Assembly: GCA_015499995.1 (NCBI GenBank)
Contig: JADNRV010000661.1
Coordinates: 1 to 18,924, forward strand
Reading direction: 5' to 3'
Source: Flammula alnicola
Taxonomy: Eukaryota; Basidiomycota; Agaricomycetes; Agaricales; Strophariaceae
Length of the DNA: 18,924 nt
The translations under genes were made by a program, and so were the position numbers. Below are positions 11,066 to 18,924 of this stretch, piece after piece. The notes beneath the pieces are model-generated. The model saw nothing but the letters and a program-made list of their open reading frames with translations, did no database searches and was not told where the DNA came from. The stretch's first letter is position 1; the number at the start of each line of letters is the position of its first letter.

Positions 11066-11707
11066 TCTAGTGGGGGTATTGAAGCCAGCCTGGGAGTGGT
11101 CGTTCAGAATTATAGATAAATTTTTAATTGTTCACCCACATGTATGTGCGTCTGCTCTTTGACTGAAGTCGATCGCTTTGTCAATTTATGTTGACAATAA
11201 GCGAGACGAGGTAGGACGATTGCGGGGATCAGGTATCAATATGCAGTTCGTATTGACATTGTCGTCAAGGTCACATAATAAGATAGAAGTAGAGTCTGAA
11301 GTTTGAACCCCGATATAGGCAGACTAAGGCCAGCCTTCCCTCCACAACTCCCGGGCCAATTGTTTTGCACGTTGCAACGCCACAATTATTGGGCGGTCAT
11401 AATAGATTCCGGAAGGTCAGCTTGAGGAGTCTGACGTCAAATAGTTGCACCTTCAAGTTCTGGCTTGTGGCTTGCAATGCCTCTGAGACGAATCGATGTG
11501 GTGAACCCTAATAGCAGTGAAAAATCTGAAAGCCAGAGAGTCTAGACGTGCATCATCGTGTGATATTTATATAATGTTATCACGTTGCAGAGTTTCCCAG
11601 CGGCCGACTCACGCATTGACAACGCACATCCTCTCATGTCACAACTTCTCCCAAGCTCTTGTGTTTCCCTTTCTCACAGCGCGAATGCTCTCTGGCCTCT
11701 TTAATCC
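11066..11707. promoter_or_regulatory. Shared divergent promoter region
   Basis: The 642 bp between the start codons of the minus-strand F-box gene and the EEP gene must hold both promoters. A TATA-like stretch (tatttatataat) lies at about 11564-11575, roughly 130 bp before the EEP start, followed by a pyrimidine-rich tract (about 11625-11680). On the other side an AT-rich segment (about 11108-11130) lies some 45-65 bp upstream of the F-box start. No factor-binding site was recognised. Confidence 0.4.
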
Positions 11708-13046
11708 ATGCGATTTGTCACTTATAATCTCCGCTTTGACTCTAAACCGGACAACATCACAGTCCAGCAATCATTAAACGCGCTAGCGTCAGTGGACCCT
11801 TTGCAACAACCGACTTTTTCAATATCACGAAAGAGCCAGCCATGGAGTGTACGTCGATTAAGGGTCGCCGACCTGCTCTTGAGCGAGAATATTGTGCTGG
11901 CAGGTACGGATACCTTTCCCTATCTTTCTTATCAGAGACGATGATAAGTCGTACAACTTACAGGCTTTCAAGAGGCCCTGATCCGGCAAGTACGCGACCT
12001 GGCTGAGCTGTTGGGAGATGAATGGGCATGGGTACACACGAATCGTTTCACAAGCCAGGGATTATTTGTGACAACCTGCTCAACTTTCAGACTGGCGTTG
12101 GTCGCGACGATGGGTTGGACGGCGGAGAGTTCAGCCCATTTTTTACCAACGGCAAGTACTAGTCATACAAGTTGCAAATCCTAATTCCGGGGCTAAAGAA
12201 AATCGCAATCACAAATCAGGACTAAACTGAAATTATTGTCCAGCGAATCTTTCTGGCTCTCGTAGGCAACCTTTTCTCTCTGGTTTTTCTAATTAAGACC
12301 ATCCGTTATCTAGCAATACACCTTTCGAACCCTCCAGATTCCCCCATGCAGGATCAATCCGAGTCTGCACAGTCGCCCATTTTGTCACCATGAATCCCAA
12401 GTCTCATCCTCGAGAATTTACTGTATTGAATACTCACTTGGATGACCAATCTGATGACCAGAGAAGGCTTGGGGCGTCTCTCTTACTCACAAGGGCGCAT
12501 TTTGCAGCCGTGAAGACAAATTCCCCGGTGTTCACCTTTGGAGACCTCAATAGGAATGTTCCAATGTTCATCCATCACGCGGGACTAGACGAAACTGACA
12601 AATTTTACCCATTGCAGTCCTTCGACGGGAGCCGACTCTGGAGCATACAAAATTATAACTGGAGAAATTACTCCAGTAGCGATCAGTAAGACATTCGCCG
12701 AGAAATTCGCCGTCGATGCAGACCAAGAACCTGGTTTCAAAATGCTCGACTTGCGCGCTGAGGCACCGCGGCGTAGTGTATCAGCAAATTTCGCGACTTT
12801 CACTGGATTCTCGTTGCCCAACAACACTTCTCCTTGGACAAGGATTGATTTTATATTTGGTGGAAGCAATCTCGGATGGTGAATCCAACCTTATTTTCGG
12901 TTTTCATAATCCCCACAACTGACGATCCAATGACGATCATCAACTTAAACAGGAATGCGACTGGATATAGAGTCGGAACTTCGCTTTCAGACGATGGTAT
13001 GCTGGCCAGCGACCATAGACCTGTATTTGCAGATGTAACCCTTTGA
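11708..13046 (+). CDS. Endonuclease/exonuclease/phosphatase (EEP) family protein
   Basis: Inferred Mg-dependent phosphodiesterase or phosphatase of the EEP fold (DNase I/AP-endonuclease-like). The substrate is unknown and no signal peptide is visible. Seven exons: 11708-11903, 11964-12031, 12091-12155, 12220-12261, 12314-12553, 12618-12878 and 12953-13046. They give 321 residues with every junction in phase. Family landmarks appear in order: N7 in FVTYNLRFD, E69 in GFQEAL (metal ligand), GVGRDDGLDGGEFSP (about 90-104), FWLSNTP (121-127), N163 and H165 in VLNTHLDD, D201 and N203 in GDLNS, the WTRIDFIFGG segment, and the terminal catalytic pair D311-H312 in SDHRPVFADV. All expected catalytic positions are present, so the protein should be active if spliced as proposed. 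Intron 5 (12554-12617) is odd: the only junction that keeps GDLNSP and the frame begins with GA, not GT. The other five introns are GT-AG, 52-74 nt. Length is normal for the family. Confidence 0.9.
12554..12617 (+). other. Intron with non-canonical GA 5' end (EEP gene)
   Basis: This 64-nt segment must be removed to join GDLN|S to PSTGADSGAY. It begins gaatgt where fungal donors usually read gtatgt or gtaagt. It has a normal-looking actgac branch region and a cccattgcag acceptor. Splicing at the nearest GT (12558) with the same acceptor puts the downstream exon out of frame and reaches a stop within about 25 codons. Readthrough of the intron also fails to restore the family sequence. Confidence 0.75.
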
Positions 13047-13706
13047 ATAATCCGATGAGGCTCCTTACATTCGTATGCGTCGATTGCCATCGGGCTGCCA
13101 AATACAAAGGTCCGGACTCCGGGGCCATTACCTTTGTGCGTGCTGAGATTGCGGTGCAGTGTTTGTCTTGAGATATACATATAATGGGTGCGGCCACTCG
13201 TAGATTTTTGGCTCGACTGTGCCTTGTTTTTAAAACAAGGCACGCCGGCGGTAACCTTGTCCACTCTTTCAACAGAATTTGACCTTCGTTCCTCCATTGA
13301 AGCTCGCCGGCTGCGCTGCTTTTCAATGACTGTGGAGCTAGATTTATTGGGCATCTGCTGTAGCAACTAGATCGCTTTCTTTTTCCTTTCCTCGTTCCAG
13401 GCTGGACGATTCAGGTCGAGCGTACATGGTTACCTTTGCCCCTTTGACGCTGGTCATTCGTCATTCGTCAATGATCTTCCTCTTGTTCCAGGACTTGGCG
13501 CCTGTTGTTCTCGATCTCCATAAATACCTGTGGCATCCTCCTTAATACCCTTTTCAACGTTCTTTTCCCTACATTTAACGCTTGTTGGAATTTTTATTTC
13601 CTACGTATACCATCGTCAAGACCCGTGAAAACTCTCTCTCTACACCACTGCGCCACTCGATCGGAAGACTGGCATACTCCACTCTTCTTCTCAAGAGCTG
13701 TAGAGC
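13047..13706. other. Intergenic, with a 25-nt palindrome
   Basis: This 660-bp gap separates two plus-strand genes. It holds the perfect palindrome at 13219-13243 and a short direct repeat (cattcgt, near 13457-13472). A TATA-like ccataaatacc lies near 13519, about 190 bp before the next start codon. The minus-strand open frames here have no motifs and overlap EEP exons, so they were left out. Confidence 0.5.
13219..13243. repeat. Perfect 12-bp inverted repeat with 1-nt centre
   Basis: The arms are gtgccttgtttt and aaaacaaggcac around a single t. The arms match without error, so the site could be a symmetrical protein-binding site or fold as a cruciform or hairpin. Its centre is AT-rich and there is no T-run typical of a terminator. 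Confidence 0.85.
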
Positions 13707-14646
13707 ATGGTCTTCGAGACTCAAAAAATATCTCCTCTCCAACGATTGCGTGAACTCGTTCGAAGAGATCCACTTCCTGAATACGCGTCGGATGACACGA
13801 TAGATCCGGGCGAAGCAGTAGTTCAACTGTTGACCAAATGCGTAAGTTCCTCGTCTTCTCACAAATTAGAACATTGTTCCTCTAATATTTACTGGTCAGA
13901 CTACATCGGTGCATTCACGCGACTTTAGTCTTCCTTCGCGGACAGAATCCGAGTCCAGTCTGTCTTCATCCTGGAACAATCATGCAGACGAGTTGAAGCC
14001 TATGGTGATCGCACGGACAGTGAAATCGGACAGCAATAGACTTCCAACATCAACCAACTATGACTCCCATCGACTTTTAAATTCGAATTCTCAATTAGAC
14101 CTGGCTTCATCGTCGGCATATTCGGAAGAATGGTGCCAAGTTGGTCGGGATAACTCTGACCTTTGGCAACCTGATGAACCTTCTGTCTGTGTCCCGAGTT
14201 CGATATATCCCAGTTATAAGCCCCTCATGCTCGAAAGGGACCTTCTCGAAGTGACCCACATTTCGACGAGGGAAGTTGTTACTCAGCATGACCTTGTCCA
14301 CCTACTTTCATATTGGCGACGTACCTTGGTTTGCGCAGAATTCAAGATAAAATGTGGAGATCAACATCTGCTCAAGGTCGTGGCTACTTTCGAATGTCTG
14401 AAGCTCAAGCATTTGAAGCTGACCTCATCCGAATCTAATATCTCACTGGACTTGCTGTGGGGCATTGTCACGGCTCCAAATCTCGAGACGCTGCAGATTA
14501 CTCTCAAAGGCGTTGAGGGTGGATTTCCGGTCCCACAAGTTCCGCCTTTCCTTCGTTCTGAGAAGCCTATGGTGTTAAAAGTGTATAGAATGTTACAACC
14601 AAGAGGTAGATATATCTCAACGCTAACTTGGAAGAGTCGTGGGTAG
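13707..14646 (+). CDS. Truncated F-box/LRR paralogue lacking the F-box
   Basis: Two exons, 13707-13841 and 13900-14646, joined by a strong 58-nt intron (gtaagt...ctggtcag), give 293 residues. Residues 46-150 are Ser-rich and probably disordered. From about residue 177 to 285 the protein resembles the C-terminal end of the large F-box protein (its residues about 739-840). The paired segments are LLSYWRRTLVCAEF with ILRSVGQTLVRGEF, LKLKHLKLTSSES with LSLKHLTLRSSVS, and NLETLQITLKG with PLQTLTIILQN. The F-box and about 330 residues of repeat region are absent. It could not bind Skp1 in the usual way. It may be a degenerate duplicate with an intact frame, or a small competitor that keeps only the substrate-side end. 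Start and stop are clear; expression is unknown. Confidence 0.7.
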
Positions 14647-15184
14647 ATATAATATATAAATGTTCTTCTTAATATTTTCATACCGGGGCCTGAGATGCAC
14701 CGACGTGGAACAAAAATTCGATTTAACAGTACAACATATTTTAGCTAATAACACCTGCAACGCAGATTCAATGGCTCCCGGAATCGACGGATCTGGAAGT
14801 TTCCCGGATAGTCTTATGATAAGCCCAGCTGACAGAATGACGATGTAACGTATGCTTACTGTGGGTCTTTAAGTTTACCGAGTATCCGTTCCCCAGGTGA
14901 ACTTATGAGTGTTGCTCTCTGAAAAGGTTCCAGATATGGGCTGCTACGACCCACGTACTTATGACTATCGCCTGGAAGCACGTTGCCTCTTCCTGCAGCA
15001 CGACATCGAAGCGTCTTTAAAAAGACAATCGGAGTTCAAGACTGCCGAACGGCATGATTCTTTGAATGTCAAAGGCGCCTTGGGGATGAACACTACATAG
15101 CAATCACTTACTCTTCCATTGAGCAAAATATTTAACGCATTGGAGTCTTTATGGGATTTTATGCTCCGGAATGCAAGGGATTTA
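14647..15184. other. Intergenic with two coding-like stretches
   Basis: Two open stretches look like exons but could not be joined. The first (about 14700-14848) encodes MAPGIDGSGSFPDSLMISP and ends beside a gtaacg donor. The second (about 14915-15100) encodes MGCYDPRTYDYRLEARCLF and stops at TAG 15098-15100. The intervening sequence offers several AG acceptors, none in the right phase. This may be a decayed gene, possibly material left from the duplication to its left. No domain recognised. Confidence 0.3.
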
Positions 15185-15775
15185 TACAGTCGAACCCCTC
15201 ATAACCCATACCTCTCGGTGGACGGCCCAGAGTATGGGTTATCAGAGGTTATGGGCTGCGAGAGGGAAGCTAAAAATAGATTCGAAAAATATCAAAAAAA
15301 ATTACGGCCACTGACGGTCGGATTTCTGCTGAAATATGGCGGTTGTCATTCACGAGTGCCTCTAACATGCTTGAAAGGAGATCATTCGTCATCTACGCCT
15401 TGATGGCCTTATGACGGTGGGCCGGGAGGAGGTTTGACACCATCAGAGTCGTGAGAAAATTATTGAGGGTGGTGCTTTCGAGGTGGAATTAGGTCAAAAA
15501 GGTCAGTTTTGAGCTGTTAAGTGGCTGCTGTGGCGTATCATTTGTGATGGATACCTGACAAAATGATTATTCAACCGCAAACCTACGCTTATAGGCCCGA
15601 TATAGGACCAAAACCTATGGGTTTCGGTCGGGGAGGGGTATGGATTATGGGTTATCGCGGACTTATGGGTTATGAGTTGAAAATCCCCGCCCACCGACTT
15701 GGTGGACCAAAAAATCTATGGGATATAAGGGGTTATGGGTTATCTAAGGCATGGGTTATGAGGGGTTCGACTGTA
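15185..15775. mobile_element. Non-autonomous Tc1/mariner-like element (MITE)
   Basis: The two ends are perfect inverted repeats of 25 bp including the flanking TA: 15185-15209 starts tacagtcgaacccc, and 15751-15775 is its exact reverse complement ending ggggttcgactgta. Ends starting CAGT next to a duplicated TA dinucleotide are characteristic of the Tc1/mariner superfamily, so the element proper is 15187-15773 (587 bp) with a TA target duplication. It carries no transposase frame, so it would need an enzyme in trans. The motif atgggttat occurs five times in one orientation (starts 15234, 15647, 15665, 15735, 15751) and once inverted within the left end. These subterminal copies could be transposase-binding sites. 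Superfamily assignment rests only on the ends. Confidence 0.8.
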
Positions 15776-16047
15776 GCGAAGATTCATTGCCGTTGTAGCT
15801 GCGTGCCGCCATCATGCCGCTGGCCAAGAAAAGAAATATTTTAAGGTCCGAATCCGTGTTCTGTGTGCCCTGTCTTCACTTCCTCTAAAACTCTCCTGAG
15901 CTTAGCTCAAATTATCTGTATTCCCAAGTACATGGATATAAGTCCTTGGGCCTAGGAAAGGAGAGCAGTCTGGAGTCTATACCTCTTCTTCCTTTGTCTC
16001 GTGAGCCAACGGGAAAACACCCGCAATTTGTACCCGCAGCCTTCGTC
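15776..16047 (+). promoter_or_regulatory. Upstream region of the phosphate transporter
   Basis: The 272 bp between the transposon and the transporter start codon must contain the core promoter, or part of it. A TATA-like gatataag lies at about 15935-15942 inside a short inverted repeat (cccaag...cttggg), with a pyrimidine-rich block (about 15980-16000) before the ATG. No CACGTG/T site of the kind bound by yeast Pho4 was noticed here. Confidence 0.35.
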
Positions 16048-18924
16048 ATGAAATTCAGGTAAGTTTTCTGCCAGTGTTCGAGGATTCTAGCTCATGGATA
16101 TGCAGTTCTTCGCTTAAATTCAATGCAGTGTCGGACTGGTGGGATGAATACATTGCGTACGTGGCTTTGTTGAGGTGTTTCTGCATCGACTGACAGTCCA
16201 CAGCTACGATGCTCTCAAGAAGTACATCTACCAGCTCGAAAAGCAGCAATATGGGCGTGAATACATACACATTCCAGATCTTGAATCAACCGAACGAAGC
16301 TCGTTGCTTGCAGATACAAGCGGAACAGATGCCATGTTCATACCACTCTTGGACCGCGAGTTGAAGAAGATCAACTTATTCTACGAGCAACAGGAAACGG
16401 AACTCACGGATGATTTGAATGAGTTGGAGAGGGATGTGGCACTGCAGGATGAAATGGGTCTTCAGGGAGGAGAGCACTACGAGGATTATGAAGAAGGAGA
16501 AGTGGATGACGACGACGAGAGTATTTCGCGCAGTCCGGTGGGCAGACGACGATCCTTGAGCCGACACAGGAAGTCTAGCTCAGCAGGACAGGCGCGCCGA
16601 CCAACCAGTATGTCTTGACATTGTCTTGTCTGCACCGCTTCGCTCATACGTCACAGTCAGCGTGAATACCGCAGACCTCAGCCCTGCCCAGCGCCGACAA
16701 AGCATATCATCCATGGAAGAGATGGACGCCAGCTACGCGTCGCTCCGCTCGCCGGTGGCTACGCGAGGCCCTCTCGGAAAGCTGACGAGCAAATTCAACA
16801 CTCTCAGAGACAGCTTAGTCTCAACTTCGTCGGGGCCCGACTACACGATTTGGACCGCCCAATCTGACTACGCGTACGATACACGGCTGCTGTACAAGCG
16901 GCGAATCACGAACCTATACATCGCGTTCACGAACCTGAAGTCTTACGTTGAGATCAACCACGCCGGGTTCCGCAAGATCATCAAGAAGTACGACAAGGTC
17001 ACGGAGTCGGAGCTGAAAGACCGGTACCTGCACACCGTGGTCGAGGTGGCCCCGCCGTTCATGCAGGCCGCGAAGGACAAGATCAACGACGCGCTCAACC
17101 GTCTGATCGAGCTATACACGAAATGTGTCACGCGCGGAGACAAGGCGATGGCGCGGCAGCAGCTGCGTTTGCACCAACGGGAGAATATCGCCTGGGAGCG
17201 CGACACGGTGTGGCGGCAGATGATCGGGCGGGAACGAAGAGGCGAAGGAGCAGCGGAGGATGCTGCAGGCGCAACCCTTGTTCAGGAGGCGGAGGCGGCA
17301 ATTGCGGATATCCCGACGCCCGTGGGCAAGTTCAAGATAACAAAGCGCCGGATCTTCAAGGTCGTCGCGCTCGCCATCTTTGCATTGTTGTTAAATGTCC
17401 AGGTTGTGAAAGGCGAGGAGGCTAATCGTTGCTTCGCTATTCTCTCGTTTTGTACTGTTCTATGGGCTACCGAGGTAAGTTGCTCTTGTTCAGTTTTTTT
17501 CCTCTTTTAATTTGTTACAATACAGGCCATTCCTCTATTTGTGACGTCAATGTTCGTCCCTCTCCTTCTCATCGTGCTCCGCGTCATCCGCGATGCCGAT
17601 GGTGTGCGGATGACTCCTATTGATGCTACCAAGTAAGTTACCTTGCGCTGCCTGCTTTTTTAACCCTCACCTATTGGCTTCTATTATAGATACGTATTCT
17701 CGGTGATGTTCTCGCCGACCATCATGCTCCTCATAGGCGGCTTCACGATCTCAGCGGCCCTCAGCAAGACAAACATCGACCGCATCCTGATCACGCGCGT
17801 CCTAAGTTTGGCCGGCACCCGCCCAAGCACGGTCTTGCTCACCTTCATGGGAGTTTCCTGCTTTGCGAGCATGTGGATAAGGTACGATATATACTTTTTT
17901 ACTCCCCTCCCTTTTCTGGCGTCTCGCCTTTTTTTTCTTACCCCCCTTTGTTTTTGTTTCGGCGAAGCTAACGACATGTCATTTTGTAACCCCGAAGTAA
18001 TGTAGCGGCCCCCACACTGTGTTTTACCTTAATACGGGTACGTGGCTTCACTTGACGACTTCTTAGTACATACCGCCTGACCTCCGCGGCGCTCCATTCT
18101 CACGTTTTCGCTGATAATGCTGTCTTGACTTTTTCCAGCCCATTCTACGGACGCTTCCGCCAAGGGCGGCTTTCGGCCCGTGTCTCATCGTAAGTGGTGT
18201 CGTTGTTTAGCAATGGAAAAAATTGAGATGGATTTTTTGACGGCGCCTCCATTTTATTTTACCTTTTTTTAATATCCAATATAGCTTGCGATTGCACTAG
18301 CGGCGAATATCGGCGGTCAAAGTTCCCCAATCTCGTCTCCACAAAACCTTATTGCGCTGCAATTCATGGAGCCGAAGCTCGATTGGGCGTCGTGGTTTGC
18401 TGTTTCACTTCCCGTCTCTGCCGTGTCGATATTCCTGATCTGGATCCTCCTTCTCATCTCGTACAAGCCAGCGCGGTCACCCGATGGGGAAGGCGACATC
18501 GAGATCAAGGCGATTCGCCCGACTAGGGAGCCGTTCACGGTCAAACAGTACTGGGTGACCTTTGTGTGTCTCACCACCATCGCCTTATGGTGCATTGCCC
18601 ACGCGATCGAAGACTACATAGGCGACATGGGCGTCATTGCCATCCTCCCTGTGGTCGCGTTTTTCTCGACAGGTGTCTTGAAGAAGGTGAGTTGATGATG
18701 GTGGACTTGGGGTCTCCTGACTCCTGTTTTTTCCCCCCTTTCTTTGGTCGATTTCTCTTTCAATTTGGGCCTAAGATATTTCGGAACAGGATGACTTTGA
18801 GAACTTCATGTGGACCATTGTATTCATTGCTATGGGAGGTATCGCATTGGCAAGGGCGTGACGTCGAGTGGTCTCTTGGACGTCCTGGACGATGGCATTC
18901 GGCGCCTCGTCGACGGTTTTCTCG
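16048..18924 (+). CDS. PHO87/PHO90/PHO91-like: SPX-domain low-affinity phosphate transporter (5' part)
   Basis: Phosphate transporter combining a cytosolic SPX domain (inositol-pyrophosphate sensor) with an SLC13/DASS anion-transport domain. Exons: 16048-16058, 16106-16156, 16204-16607, 16657-17474, 17526-17632, 17690-17881, 17998-18037, 18139-18189, 18285-18686 and 18790 onward, all in phase. The start is the canonical SPX opening MKFSSSLKFNAVSDWWDEYI, with only 11 nt in exon 1. An acidic insert (about residues 120-130) separates the N-terminal SPX helices from the core motif YVEINHAGFRKIIKKYDK (252-269), whose lysines form the ligand-binding patch. Membrane segments start near residue 388; SLC13 landmarks include TEAIPLFVTSMFVP and NIGGQSSPISSPQNLIAL. 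In exon 10 the frame is broken: after GGIAL (about residue 712) it reads ARA-stop, while the +1 frame continues GKGVTSSGLLDVLDDG to the window end. So the gene carries a one-base deletion, or the sequence has an error. Plasma-membrane or vacuolar location cannot be decided. Confidence 0.93.

Noticed and set aside
12151..12219. GC-AG intron in the EEP gene (gcaagt donor at 12152)
   Set aside because: The gcaagt match is attractive, but it gives the wrong phase. The GT donor at 12156 keeps the frame (TNGKTKLKL), so the intron is ordinary GT-AG.
12851..13366. Minus-strand open frames of 171 and 128 codons
   Set aside because: They overlap the last two exons of the EEP gene antisense, have no motifs, and show no splice or promoter support.
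13909..14646. Single-exon gene starting at the ATG-like codon within exon 2
   Set aside because: A strong 58-nt intron links this frame in phase to an upstream ATG exon (13707-13841), giving a better start.
15201..15759. GGGTTA units as an interstitial telomere tract
   Set aside because: GGGTTA matches the common fungal telomere unit, but the copies are dispersed, not in tandem, and are explained by the transposon's own repeats.

Overview
The window looks like nuclear DNA of a filamentous basidiomycete, probably an Agaricomycete. The clearest genes are cut by many small GT-AG introns, mostly 47-65 nt. There are several F-box/leucine-rich proteins of the type greatly expanded in mushroom-forming fungi, and a typical fungal SPX-domain phosphate transporter. 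I cannot name the species. No rRNA, tRNA or CRISPR array was seen. Most real genes are split, so long uninterrupted frames miss them; I rebuilt exons from splice signals, phase consistency and family motifs.

Layout: 1-3.2 kb is mostly non-coding, with one weak two-exon candidate (1204-1661). A spliced minus-strand gene for a Ser/Thr/Pro/Ala-rich protein of unknown function lies at 3202-4507. From 4.5 to 6.5 kb is intergenic sequence with one Cys-rich open stretch. An F-box/LRR-like gene with a long disordered N-terminal extension (6743-9431, plus) converges on a second, unrelated F-box gene (9635-11065, minus). That gene diverges from a seven-exon endonuclease/exonuclease/phosphatase (EEP) gene (11708-13046, plus). 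Next is a short paralogue of the first F-box gene that has lost the F-box and most of the repeat region (13707-14646), then a non-autonomous DNA transposon with perfect 25-bp ends (15185-15775). The 5' three-quarters of an SPX plus SLC13-type low-affinity phosphate transporter gene (16048 to the window end) closes the window.

The genes do not form a pathway. The F-box proteins would supply substrate receptors for SCF ubiquitin ligases, the EEP protein is a Mg-dependent phosphodiesterase or phosphatase of unknown substrate, and the transporter takes up or moves phosphate. I see no new multi-gene system. The most useful observations are local anomalies in otherwise well-preserved genes: a GA instead of GT 5' splice site in the EEP gene, a one-base frameshift in the transporter, a single in-frame stop upstream of the large F-box gene, and a phase conflict in the minus-strand gene. 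Four such anomalies in one window could be mutations, unusual splicing or consensus errors in the assembly.
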